In this document: one piece after another, positions 43,029 through 51,738 of the stretch
Position numbering within the stretch: position 1 is the stretch's first letter
How the letters are laid out: each line of letters starts with the position of its first letter
The notes under the pieces: generated by a model
Told to the model about the DNA's origin: nothing
Databases searched by the model: none
The model's input: the letters and a program-made list of their open reading frames with translations, nothing else
Made by a program: the position numbers and the translations under genes
NCBI RefSeq assembly: GCF_019511525.1
Contig: NZ_JAEUAT010000013.1
Coordinates: 1-64,000 of the forward strand
Direction: 5' to 3'
From: Rhizobium cauense
GTDB lineage: Bacteria; Pseudomonadota; Alphaproteobacteria; Rhizobiales; Rhizobiaceae
Length of the DNA stretch: 64,000 bases

Positions 43029-43823
43029 ATGAACCACGATCCGATCATCGAGCCATCCTCTCTTCGGGACCTGGCGAACTTTCACCTTCTCGACGTCCGC
43101 GATCCGCAAAGCTTTGACGAGGGACACGTGGCTAACGCCGTACGTGTCCCGATAGAAGTCTGGGAAGCTGCAGCAAAGGCGGAAGAGACTTCGTTCGAAT
43201 CCGTTGATTACTGGCAAGATGCGATCTCGCCGCTTGGTCTCGATCCCGATGTCCCATGGATCGTTTACGACGATGGTCGAATGACTGAGGCGGCGAGGGT
43301 CTGGTTCATCCTCCAGTTTTATGGCGCTACAGCCTTCATTCTCAATGGGGGACTTCCTTCATTGCGAGAAGCAGGTGCCGATGTGCCCACAGCGGTCCCT
43401 GCAAGCTGTGGGTCTGCGTTTATTGCAAAGCCAGCATCTGGTCAGGTTGGTCTGATTGACCGAGAAGGGCTAAAAACAGAACTTGGAACGAACGTGCAGA
43501 TCTTCGATGCCCGCTCGGCGGGGGAGTTCGATGGAAAGGATTTGCGCCGCAATGCGAGGGGTGGACATCTGCCGGGGGCAACACTCTTGCCTCACGCTGA
43601 GCTGCTGGATGGAAGCTTCGTTCGTCCAACAAACGAACTTCGCTCCCTCCTCAACCAGGCCGGCTTCGAGCCGGGCCATCACATTGTCACCCATTGCGAC
43701 GGTGGTGGTCGCGCTGCTCTGGCTGCCGCGGCAGCCGTTCGTGCGGGGTACGACGATGTCCGCGCCTATTACCTCAGCTTTTCCGATTGGGCGAAGGATG
43801 AAAGCTGCCCGATCGTGCGATAA
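43029..43823 (+). CDS. Thiosulfate/mercaptopyruvate sulfurtransferase (two rhodanese domains)
   Basis: This 264-residue protein has two rhodanese domains; the first (residues 15-120) lacks a catalytic cysteine at its loop (YDDGRM instead of YCxxGxR) and the second has Cys223 in THCDGGGRAA, so only the C-terminal domain is active, as in typical TST enzymes. Length agrees (about 270-280). It follows chrA closely and is likely co-transcribed. Confidence 0.85.
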   Translation: MNHDPIIEPSSLRDLANFHLLDVRDPQSFDEGHVANAVRVPIEVWEAAAKAEETSFESVDYWQDAISPLGLDPDVPWIVYDDGRMTEAARVWFILQFYGATAFILNGGLPSLREAGADVPTAVPASCGSAFIAKPASGQVGLIDREGLKTELGTNVQIFDARSAGEFDGKDLRRNARGGHLPGATLLPHAELLDGSFVRPTNELRSLLNQAGFEPGHHIVTHCDGGGRAALAAAAAVRAGYDDVRAYYLSFSDWAKDESCPIVR

Positions 43824-44046
43824 CCCGGCGTTTTTCGAGCCCCGATATTAAGGACGCGTGCCAAAGCGCTGAGTTCATCGGCGCGCTGCACGGCAATCTT
43901 CTGCCACATCCCGCGAACTGCAAATCGCGATCGCTGGCTGGCTGCGGAAAATCAGCAAGCCTCGGCGTTCTGCGATCCGGCACAGCAAAGAGAATCACGC
44001 TGCACGTGAGTCCGCTCAGTTTGGGTGAATCCGGCGAATTGGGAGA

Positions 44047-44551
44047 ATGTCCGGCGGCCGGCGGCGCAGCGAGATCGCAGGCCTTCGCCTGGAACAACTG
44101 ACCGTGGAAGCTCCAATCGAAGTCACAGACGGCCCTCCCCTCCCCACTTTGGCCATTCATCTTGGCCGCACCAAGACGACATCAGGCGAGCAGGGCGACG
44201 TCGTCTATCTCACTGGCCGGCCGGTCGAAGCATTGAATGCCTGGCTGGCGGCCGCAAAGATCGACAAGGGAAGCGTCTTCAGGGGGATTGGGCGCTGGGG
44301 CACGGTGTCGAAGCGGGCGCTCGATCCGCAGTCGGTCAATGCGATCCTGAAGCAGCGGGCGGATGGCGGGGCTGAATGTGAGGGAGTTTTCGGCGCACGG
44401 GTTGCGATCGCGATACCTGACCCAAGCTGCCAACCGTGGAATTCCTCTCCTCGAGGCGATGGAGCAATCGCGACACAGGTCGGTCCAGCAGGCTTCGAGC
44501 TATTACAACAGTGCGACACGAAAGAGCGGACGAGCAGCACGACTTCTATGA
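44047..44551 (+). pseudogene. Decayed tyrosine recombinase/phage integrase, copy 1
   Basis: Frame 1 (from 44047) gives RSEIAGLRLEQL, LAIHLGRTKTT and a segment ending VSKRALDPQSVNAILKQ, then loses sense. The frame at 44363 gives REFSAHGLRSRYLTQAAN and SRHRSVQQASSYYNSA. These are the Arg, the His-x-x-Arg, the second His and the Tyr of the integrase catalytic domain, split by a frameshift near 44365 and lacking the N-terminal arm-binding domain. It is inactive. Confidence 0.85.
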
Positions 44552-44794
44552 CCATACAATATGTCTGATAAAGTTGCCTTGATCGCCACCCTCTACGCAC
44601 AGCTGAACCAACGTCTATTCCAAAGCATCCTCTGACGCCTGTTCTACTGCGTCTGCTTGCTCGAGCTCCAGCGACTTCGGGCGGCGACGGCCTACGATCC
44701 GAGGCGAATGGGATGCTGACCCGCTTGCGATAACGCCTCGGCTCCCGCATTGCCGACAGATTCTGTCAAGCCTCTATGAGGCCAGGGACGGCGA

Positions 44795-45367
44795 TTATAC
44801 AACATCTGACAGCTCCCTGAAGGTGATCGAATATCGCAGACGGTCGACGGGAGGGATTGAATGCTCCCAGACAGTTCGTGCCGGGCCTGACAGAACGTAG
44901 ATGGACCCGGGCTGCGCCTCGATTGATGCGCGCTCCCAGTTCTCGCCGTTTCTGCGGCGAAGGCGAAATGTGCAGGGCGACAACAGCGAGATACCGACAA
45001 CGACCCCAAAGACGGCCTTGTCTCGATGCCAGCCAATTGGCGCGCCGATATCATATTCGCTCACGAGGACCTGCTGAAGACGCCCCGCTGCCATTCCAGC
45101 GAAATCAGCCGCGATGTTACGCAAGGGAAACAGAATGTCAGGTATGCCATCGGTTTTCTGAAGCGAGGCCAGAGCGAAATCATACTTCCAGCCGAATGAG
45201 ACGACCCGTCGTTTGCCCTCGTAACCATGGAAGTCGAACGCCTTGAATGGCAACGACGGTATCCACGCGAGCAATTCGTTTTGCGTTGCCTGCGAAATGG
45301 CATCCGCCTTGTAGCGAAAACCCTCCGGCAAACGCTGCGGCAGATCGCCGAAAAGATCATCCTGCAT
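44795..45367 (-). CDS. AlkB-like 2-oxoglutarate-dependent dioxygenase
   Basis: This 190-residue protein has the AlkB fold: the iron-binding HxD at His114/Asp116 in WHRDK, the second His at 169 in WEHSIPP, and the 2-oxoglutarate-binding arginines in RLRYSITFRE near 176-184. Such enzymes repair alkylated DNA or RNA. Length fits the bacterial short AlkB/YbiU type. It overlaps the metallophosphoesterase gene upstream by 11 bases. Confidence 0.87.
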   Translation of the reverse strand: MQDDLFGDLPQRLPEGFRYKADAISQATQNELLAWIPSLPFKAFDFHGYEGKRRVVSFGWKYDFALASLQKTDGIPDILFPLRNIAADFAGMAAGRLQQVLVSEYDIGAPIGWHRDKAVFGVVVGISLLSPCTFRLRRRNGENWERASIEAQPGSIYVLSGPARTVWEHSIPPVDRLRYSITFRELSDVV

Positions 45368-45884
45368 GCGCGGTGTCCTTTGATTGCAATCGCCCTGGCC
45401 GCTTCGTCAGCAATTCGGGCAGAGTCGTCGGACGCAGCTCGCGAGGGTCAACACCAACATCGAATTGACGCGGCATGGGCTTCAATCTGCCGTGCGAGTG
45501 ACCATGCAGGTTGATCGACCCCTTGCCCATCTGGTTCCAGGTGCGGAATGCATAGTGACAGAGAATGAGCCGATGGCCGTCGGTCGTGAGTTCAGCGTAG
45601 TGCTGAACACTCGCCCATCCGGCAGCCCTTGTGGTTTCGGCCGGATCATTGTTGCCGATGATGAGATGCTTTTCGCCATGAAGCCGGGAAAGGAGCTGCT
45701 CGGCGAAGCCGGCTCGCTTGACCGCGAAATCTCCGAGATGCCAAATTTCGTCTTCCGGCAAAACGCGGCTGTTCCAGTTCGAGATCAGGGCAGCATCATG
45801 GTCAGGCATATTAGGGAAAGGACGCCGATCGATGCGCAGCACGCGCGGATCGCCGAAATGAGTATCGCCTGTGAAGTAAATCAT
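45357..45884 (-). CDS. Metallophosphoesterase
   Basis: The 175-residue protein carries the calcineurin-type metal motifs: GDTHFG (residues 6-11), GDF near Asp52, GNND at 77-80, a histidine in LCHYAF and HGHSH near 128. It has no signal peptide, so it is cytoplasmic; it resembles small phosphodiesterases of unknown substrate. Its end overlaps AlkB, hinting at joint function in nucleic acid damage. Confidence 0.84.
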   Translation of the reverse strand: MIYFTGDTHFGDPRVLRIDRRPFPNMPDHDAALISNWNSRVLPEDEIWHLGDFAVKRAGFAEQLLSRLHGEKHLIIGNNDPAETTRAAGWASVQHYAELTTDGHRLILCHYAFRTWNQMGKGSINLHGHSHGRLKPMPRQFDVGVDPRELRPTTLPELLTKRPGRLQSKDTAHAG

Positions 45885-45887
45885 ACC

Positions 45888-46265
45888 TCAATCGCTGCCC
45901 GACCTGACCTGCTCGACGCGAAGGATGCCGGCGGAGAGCGGCGCAAGTATGTTGCTTTCTTTCCCGGAGAGGTAAATCCAATCAGCCCACCGGTAAGGCG
46001 CCAGGACGACGACCTGCCGGTCATGAATTAATTTTGCGGCTCCCTTGCGGACGAAACGGATTTTCAACACCGCGACTTCGTCCTGGGTGCAGAATTGCTC
46101 TTTACGATGGGTTCGAGTGGTGAGGCCGAAGAACTTGCCGTGTCCTTTCCGGACCGCAACGTCACCGCAACGGACACTGCTATGTTTCTCTGCCTCAGCG
46201 TCGCGATCGACCTTGGAGCCTCCGATCCCTCTCAGACCGCCGAGACAGCGCACAGCCACCGGCAA
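45888..46265 (-). pseudogene. C-terminal fragment of a SRAP (YedK/HMCES) peptidase
   Basis: The frame gives, near its end, HDRQVVVLAPYRWADWIYL and LAPLSAGILRVEQVRSG, which match the C terminus of short SRAP proteins (IHDRMPV-LxPxxWADWL, LxPxPAGxLxVxxVR). The catalytic Cys2 and the core SRAP domain are absent upstream. Some upstream residues suggest extra frame damage. It is a decayed DNA-crosslink repair gene. Confidence 0.62.
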
Positions 46266-46274
46266 ATTTGCGTT

Positions 46275-46742
46275 CTACCACGTCGGACGCGTAATCATCA
46301 GCCAGACGATTGCGAGTACCGCGCCAAACGCCGGAAAGCCGAAGAAAAACCAGCGCCTGAACAGGTCGTGATACCGCTTCGGCAGGGGGCTGCCCGTCCT
46401 CTCCGCTTCGATGGCGAGATTGCGCATCTCCATCTGCATCCAGACGACCGGCAGCCAGAAGATCCCGGTAAGGATGTAGAGCAGGATCGAGATAAGGATC
46501 CAGCCGTCCGTCAACGAGTAGCCCACATTCCAGGCCAGTGCCACGCCGGTGATTGGCTGTACGACCACTGCTGTGGCGGTGAAGAGGAAGTCCGCCAGAA
46601 CGACGATGCGAGCGACCGGTGCAATCGTCGATGCGTTTCCGGTTCGGTGGGCAATCAGCATGAAGAACGCGATCCCGGCGCCGGTACCAAGCAGAACGCA
46701 TGCGCCGATGATGTGGAGGAATTTCAGGAGGAAATAGAGCAT
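46275..46742 (-). CDS. DUF2269-family membrane protein
   Basis: This 155-residue integral membrane protein has four hydrophobic segments and a DUF2269 pattern (LLKFLHIIGACVLLGTGAGIAFFML at the N terminus, FRRWFFFGFPAFGAVLAIVWLM at the C terminus). Its ATG at 46742 shares a base with the stop of the preceding SDR-DoxX gene, so the two are co-translated. A longer frame upstream covers the neighbouring gene and is not real. Confidence 0.83.
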   Translation of the reverse strand: MLYFLLKFLHIIGACVLLGTGAGIAFFMLIAHRTGNASTIAPVARIVVLADFLFTATAVVVQPITGVALAWNVGYSLTDGWILISILLYILTGIFWLPVVWMQMEMRNLAIEAERTGSPLPKRYHDLFRRWFFFGFPAFGAVLAIVWLMITRPTW

Positions 46743-48028
46743 CAACGCTCCTCCAAAATCGCGAAGGCGACCAGATGAAGAACAAGGATTGGTCCGATTT
46801 TCAGAAGCGGACCTAATGGTTCGTGCCAGAGCGCAGGAATGAGAATGGTGCCAGCGATCGCATAGAAGATCGACACCAGCACCGCGCCCCACAAGCCGAG
46901 GCGGCTCGTACGCCGGAAAGCGATCATTATTCCGATTGTAATGTCTGCCAGCGCTCCGGCGACGACAGAAGGCACCGCCAGCACGCCGGCATTGCCACGG
47001 TTCATCAGCGCCAGGCCCTCGTCGAAGCCGACGGTGACCGAAATAATTCCAGTGACGATCCAGAACAGCGGCAGAACCACGAAAATCAGTGGCTTGAGGA
47101 AGAAGAGATTCGAAAACCAACGTTCTTGCACGTTCGCCGGCGCCGATTTCAGCGCCTCAGCAAGGGATCGAGGTTGGATGCCGACTGTCGCGGCCCAAGG
47201 CTGAGGGTCTCCCGTTGCACCCCGGGCAATCTCCTTTTTGGCTGTTGTCCGAAGTGCAGGCCTCCAGCCCAGCACGCCCGCAAGGTCGCCGAGGGAATAA
47301 AGCAGCGAGGCGACGATCGACGGCACTGGTAATTGGACGGCCGGCCGTCTTCCAAGCCAACGGCGATAGATCCGGACCACCTCTTCAAAGGCCAGCCGCT
47401 GCGGTCCAGCCATTTCCAGAATGACCTGTCTTGCGGCGTTCGGTTCAAGCAACTTCACCACCGTTTCCACGACGTCGTCGAGTTGGACGACCTGAAGCTC
47501 GCCGCCTCCCGGCATCACCGGAAGAACAGGTAGGGCTGCCAAACCACGTATGAGCGCACTTGCGCCGAACGCCGGGCGCCCGAGCACGACAGACGGGCGC
47601 AGGATGACCCAGTCAAGATCGCGCGCCATCACAACGTCGTCGCCCCGGAATTTTGTTTCGGAGAATTGGCTCGGCTGCTGTCGATCGACACCAATTGCCG
47701 AAAAATGCACGACGCGCCTCACCCCCAGTTGCTCGCACGCCTGAAACAACGCTGCCGGCCCGGCGACATGAATCCCGGCCACGTCCTCTCTCGGGCTGTC
47801 CTGCAAGGCTCCGACGCAGTTGACGACCGCATGCACATTCTCCAGAATCGGAACCCAGGCCTGAACATCGACGGCGGATGCAACGTCCAGGTAAACGGTT
47901 TTGGTGGCGCCGAAAGGCGCAAGACCTCCCGGCCTGACGACCGCCACAACCTGATGACCGTCCTGGAGTAATCGTCCGCATATCGAAGAGCCGATGAGGC
48001 CGTTGGCGCCGGTCACGAGGATGTTCAT
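46742..48028 (-). CDS. NAD(P)-binding SDR fused to a DoxX-like membrane domain
   Basis: The 428-residue protein has an N-terminal atypical SDR (MNILVTGANGLIG at 1-13; VVAVVRPGG; VHFSAIGVD) of about 300 residues and a C-terminal DoxX-like domain with four hydrophobic segments (KPLIFVVLPLFWIVTG, GLWGAVLVSIFYAIAG, ILVLHLVAF). The fusion is known in rhizobial and other proteobacterial genomes. It is probably a membrane-anchored quinone- or NADPH-linked protein. I chose the ATG at 48028, which has AGGAGAG nearby. Confidence 0.84.
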   Translation of the reverse strand: MNILVTGANGLIGSSICGRLLQDGHQVVAVVRPGGLAPFGATKTVYLDVASAVDVQAWVPILENVHAVVNCVGALQDSPREDVAGIHVAGPAALFQACEQLGVRRVVHFSAIGVDRQQPSQFSETKFRGDDVVMARDLDWVILRPSVVLGRPAFGASALIRGLAALPVLPVMPGGGELQVVQLDDVVETVVKLLEPNAARQVILEMAGPQRLAFEEVVRIYRRWLGRRPAVQLPVPSIVASLLYSLGDLAGVLGWRPALRTTAKKEIARGATGDPQPWAATVGIQPRSLAEALKSAPANVQERWFSNLFFLKPLIFVVLPLFWIVTGIISVTVGFDEGLALMNRGNAGVLAVPSVVAGALADITIGIMIAFRRTSRLGLWGAVLVSIFYAIAGTILIPALWHEPLGPLLKIGPILVLHLVAFAILEER

Positions 48029-48225
48029 CGCCTCTCCTGTCATATGTCGGTCGCTCGGGCACTTTCCCGGCGGCCTTCTTCCTGCATGAGCGTCGCTGGC
48101 GAACTTCTCTCCGACGCCTAAGTTCCGGCTCATCGAGCCAACTATGCTGCGGGTCGCCGCGCTGGCCCTCTTCTTTCTGTTGTCGTTCAGCCGCAGTTCA
48201 CGGGCGTTGCGATAAGTGTTCGATC

Positions 48226-48453
48226 ATGGAGATGCCGAAGATGAACCAGCAGCGGCTTTGGTGCCTGCTGTCTGCGTTGGACCGCCGGGCATGGCAACGA
48301 TCGCCCAAAGGAACTGGGCTGAAGACCGCCAACATCCCGGTGGAACATGGACTGATCCTGGCGCGCGGCGACTGGAGGCAAAAACGCTATCGCCTCACTG
48401 CGCTCGGAGGTGAGGCGGTCAGCCTGCACGCCAATAAGCAAGGGAAGGGATAA
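48226..48453 (+). CDS. Small hypothetical protein
   Basis: A 75-residue basic protein (or 70 residues from an ATG at 48241 with GGAG ten bases upstream). The end, QKRYRLTALGGEAVSL, is reminiscent of the C terminus of a winged-helix regulator, but too little is present for assignment. Confidence 0.4.
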   Translation: MEMPKMNQQRLWCLLSALDRRAWQRSPKGTGLKTANIPVEHGLILARGDWRQKRYRLTALGGEAVSLHANKQGKG

Positions 48454-48627
48454 AACGCGCCGGCGATCCGCGTCGCCCCTGCTTCAAGTTAACCGCAGAA
48501 GCATCCTCCCGCGCCGCTCCCGCGAGCGATGACCCTTTCTTGGAACAATTGTGGCTGAACGATGTTAACCGGCAGTAGGCCCGCCAGTCTGCCGATCCGG
48601 CACCTTTTCCTTTTACGGAGTTCAGTT

Positions 48628-49128
48628 ATGGCCACGAAGACCTTGGAAGACCTCTTTATCGACGGCGTGAAGGACATCTAGTACGCCGAACGGAAGATCG
48701 TTGCAGCGCTGAAGAAGATGATCCGCGGTGCGCAATCGCAGGACCTGAAGACAGCATTCGAAACCCACCTGCAGGAAACCGAAGGCCAGGTCGAACGCCT
48801 GGTTCAGGTGTTCGAGATCCTCGGCAAGCCGGCGCGCGGAAAGACCTGCCCGGCGATCGACGGGATCGTCAAAGAAGGACAGGAAATCCTGGAGGAATTC
48901 AAAGATTCCCCCGCACTCGACGCTGGCCTGCTTGCTGCTGCCCAAGCCGTCGAGCACTATGAGATCGCTCGCTACGGCACGCTTCGCAACTGGGCTCGCG
49001 AACTCGGCAAGAACGACGTCGCGCAGCTTCTCGAGCAGACCCTGGCTGAGGAAGAAAAGACGGACGAACTTCTGACGCAGCTCGCCGATACCAAGGTCAA
49101 TAGCAAAGGCAAGGCAAAAGCCGCCTGA
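48628..49128 (+). pseudogene. YciE/YciF-type ferritin-like protein (DUF892) with in-frame amber codon
   Basis: The frame from ATG 48628 gives MATKTLEDLFIDGVKDI, then TAG at 48679-48681, then YAERKIVAALKKMIRGAQ and on to a normal C terminus (VAQLLEQTLAEEEKTDELLTQLAD). The family sequence at this site is usually DIYYAE, so the amber replaces the first tyrosine. Except for that codon the 166-residue gene is intact and in a single frame, so the loss is recent, or a suppressor/readthrough exists. An internal start at 48718 could make a shorter protein lacking helix 1. DUF892 proteins are stress-related di-iron proteins. Confidence 0.85.
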
Positions 49129-49213
49129 TATCAACGGGAGCGGCTTGGCAGCCGCTCCCGCCCGCCGGTTGTTTCGTCCGGCCGCTCCATTTTGCGTTTT
49201 TAAGGGTAATATT

Positions 49214-49873
49214 TTGCGTTTCCTCCGCGATAACGGCCTCACCATAGCCCTCCTCGGATTTTCTGTTCTGACCGTAGGCGGTATGCTGCTGACCGGCTGG
49301 GGCGTTTACAATGAAGAGCTCGCAGAGCATGGCGCGGGGCAGCTTGATCTTTGGAATTATGCGCTCTCAGGCCATTTCCTATCGGCCCTGTTCGAAAATT
49401 GGGAGAGCGAGTTCCTGCAAATGTCCGCGTATGTCATGCTGACGGCAATACTTTTCCAACGCGGCTCCGCTGAATCAAAGAATCCCGACGAACCTGCTTC
49501 CCAAGACCAAGACCCAGCAGAGAAACAGAATGATAATAACGCACCGTGGGCGGTTCGAGCCGGCGGGATAGCGCGCTCCCTCTATTCATATTCCCTCGGT
49601 ATAGGCTTGGCGATCCTGTTCATTCTCAGCTTTGTGCGACATGTGCGTTACAGCGCCGAGGACGCGAATGCCGAAGCGCTCATGCATGGCCAGCCCCCAG
49701 TGGCGCTCCTCGAGCACCTGGCCAGCACGCAATTCTGGTTCGAGTCCTTCCAGAACTGGCAGTCGGAATTCTTGTCGACCGCCGTGCTCGTGGTGCTGTC
49801 GATCTTCCTAAGGTTCAGGGGATCGCCGGAATCGAAACCTGTCGCGTCTCCTCATTCGGAGACGGGCAGCTAA
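49214..49873 (+). CDS. DUF6766-like membrane protein
   Basis: The product (about 219 residues from a TTG at 49214; RFLRDNGLTIALLGFSVLT start) has four hydrophobic segments, in two homologous halves: each contains a W-E/Q-S-E-F-L block (FENWESEFLQM near residue 70; FQNWQSEFLSTAV near 192). It matches the DUF6766 family. The TTG has AAGGG about 8 bases upstream; an ATG at 49145 would extend it by 23 residues lacking similarity. Function unknown. Confidence 0.72.
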   Translation: MRFLRDNGLTIALLGFSVLTVGGMLLTGWGVYNEELAEHGAGQLDLWNYALSGHFLSALFENWESEFLQMSAYVMLTAILFQRGSAESKNPDEPASQDQDPAEKQNDNNAPWAVRAGGIARSLYSYSLGIGLAILFILSFVRHVRYSAEDANAEALMHGQPPVALLEHLASTQFWFESFQNWQSEFLSTAVLVVLSIFLRFRGSPESKPVASPHSETGS

Positions 49874-50228
49874 AGCATTTCCACAAATGGGCCTTCCCGG
49901 CCCACGTGACCCCCGATGGTGACATCATCGTGACGAACCACAGGCGCGCCATTGTCGCGGGACCTTCCAGTCGGCGGAGGTCTAAGCGAGCGCCCCCAAG
50001 TCGGTCTAGCTTCATCGGGCCATAGAATGATCCCGCGATATAAAGTGGATGGGCTCAACTGTCTTGACGTCACCAAGGTAGCGCCCACCGACAAGCCCCT
50101 TTTCGAAGAGCGGAAACCGGCGTTTCAGGTGTCGTTTTGCACTTAACCGTAAGACTTCGGTCCTAGCAAGATAGGCGGGCACTTCATCCGAGAGACTTGG
50201 CGTTTAATTTGAGATTTTGGCTTCGCCG
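49874..50228. other. Non-coding stretch before the second integrase remnant
   Basis: No gene recognised. A purine-rich region and short frames only. Confidence 0.35.
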
Positions 50229-50632
50229 GCGACCGCCGGCGCAGCGAGGTAGCCGCGCTCCGCGTTGACCAGCTCACGTCGAGGCGCCGATCCAGAAGAA
50301 GGACGACCCTCCCCTTCCCTCACTTGCCATGCATCTCGGGCGCGCGAAGACCGCCCCGAATGAGCAGGACCGAGTTTGTTGTCTACCTCACTGGCCGCCC
50401 GGTCGAGGTCCTGGACACCTGGATGGTGGCCGCCGGGATCGACAAGGTAGCGTCTTCAGGGAGATCGAGTTGGAGGACTGTTTCGAAGCGGGGGCTCGCG
50501 GCATTCCCCTACCCGAGGCGATGGAGCAATCACGCCATCGCTGCGTCCAGCAGGCCTCGAGCTACTAGAATGACGCCACCCGTCGCAGTGGGCGAGCGGC
50601 ACGCATGCTGTGAACACCAGCGCGCGACACCC
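50229..50632 (+). pseudogene. Decayed tyrosine recombinase/phage integrase, copy 2
   Basis: Pieces of the same integrase as at 44 kb occur in shifting frames: MHLGRAKTAPNEQ (50329), VVYLTGRPVEVLDTWMVAAGIDK (about 50378), and RGIPLPEAMEQSRHRCVQQASSY (about 50500), followed by a stop and NDATRRSGRAARML. About 80 codons carrying the first HxxR block are deleted relative to copy 1, and several frameshifts are present. Direct orientation with copy 1. Confidence 0.82.
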
Positions 50633-50656
50633 AGCTGTCGAAAACTCGTCTTGACG

Positions 50657-51412
50657 CTAAGCGGCTTGCGACGGCTGTTGCGATAGTCCCGAAAGCGCGG
50701 CATCGCCAGCACCGCCGAGCGACGCTCTGGCCAGCGCTCGTTCCAGGGCTTCGATGCAAATCGGGTCGTGCGACTGGCCCGCCCCTTCCCACAGGATCGC
50801 CAGTGCCTTGGCAACGGGCATGGCCGGCCGATAAGGCCGATCTGCTGTAAGGGCATCGAAGACGTCGGCCGTCGACACGATCCGGACCTCCATCGGGATC
50901 TCGCCGGCATGCAAGCCGCGCGGGTAGCCTTTCCCATCTAGCCGTTCGTGATGCGCCCCGCCGATCAAGGCCGCGTCGGAAAACGCGCCGATTGTCGAGA
51001 GGATGTGTTCCGAAAACGCCGCGTGCCGCTTCATCTGCAGCCACTCTTCCTCGCCAAGCTTACCGGGCTTGTCGAGAACGCTGTTGCTGACACCGAGCTT
51101 GCCGATATCGTGCAGCAGCGCCGCCCGCTTCAACAGCCGGCGCGCCGAAAAATCAACGCCCATTTCCTCGGCGATCAGATCGGTGAAAAGTGCGACGCGA
51201 TCGCTATGCCCGGAGGTGTACGGGCTTTTGGCATCAATTACCTTGGCGAAGCCGGCGGCGATATCGTCAAGGTAGTCGTCGTCGGCCATGATCGCATGCT
51301 GCCCAGGCTCCGATGCCAATACCACGGCCTCCAGCTTTGCCGAGTTCAATGTCGTCCAGAAATCGGCCCGCTCAGAGACAGTGACAAACGCCTCGACAAG
51401 GGAGGCGATCAA
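50657..51412 (-). pseudogene. 5'-truncated HD-GYP domain protein
   Basis: The roughly 251 residues are the C-terminal HD-GYP module: HD at 101-102 (LLHDIGKLGVSNSVLDKPGK), HHERLDGKGYPRGL and TADVFDALTADRPYR. Complete relatives in rhizobia are about 450 residues with another HD-like half upstream; here only the last 40 residues of the linker (from ERADFWTTLNS) precede. The frame would start at a TTG without a clear ribosome binding site, so this is likely a truncated gene. The remaining domain could still hydrolyse cyclic di-GMP if expressed. Confidence 0.72.
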
Positions 51413-51738
51413 ACCAGTCCCCCTTGCGCTTGTTGATCTCCCTGAGGGCGCTGTTTCGAACGCGCCTTCGTCACCGCGACCGCAATAAAAATGGCTGGCA
51501 CCACCGGCTTACCAGCGTCGATTAAAATCGACACGGTCCGGCCGATAGCCTTGCCGGCGATCGGGCTTTTTCCTATTCAAGGGCCCGAAACGAACACAGC
51601 AGCTTTGCCGTCCTCTCAACTCAATCGGAAAATAGAGGTTCAAAGTCGATAAGCCATTGATTTAACCACGCTAACAGCGAAAAAATACGGCTGACAACTG
51701 ACCTAGTGGTCAATGATTTCGGCTTTCGCTTAAATATG
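51413..51738. other. Region downstream of repC
   Basis: No gene. Contains a GTCGAT-N4-ATCGAC inverted repeat at 51527-51542, a 20-base element (51678-51697) recurring at 54194-54213, and a TGACC-N4-GGTCA palindrome at 51699-51712. In repABC plasmids partition sites can lie downstream of repC, so this may include parS, but no match to the usual parS consensus was found. Confidence 0.45.
51678..51712. repeat. Repeat unit and palindrome downstream of repC
   Basis: The 20 bases 51678-51697 match 54194-54213 at 19 of 20 positions. Immediately after is a palindrome TGACC-TAGT-GGTCA. The pair flanks repB and repC and might be bound by RepA or RepB. Confidence 0.5.

Noticed and set aside
51527..51542. 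GTCGAT-N4-ATCGAC inverted repeat as parS
   Set aside because: It does not fit the 16-base GTT-N4-GC-N4-AAC layout of repABC parS sites, so it is kept only as an unspecific dyad.
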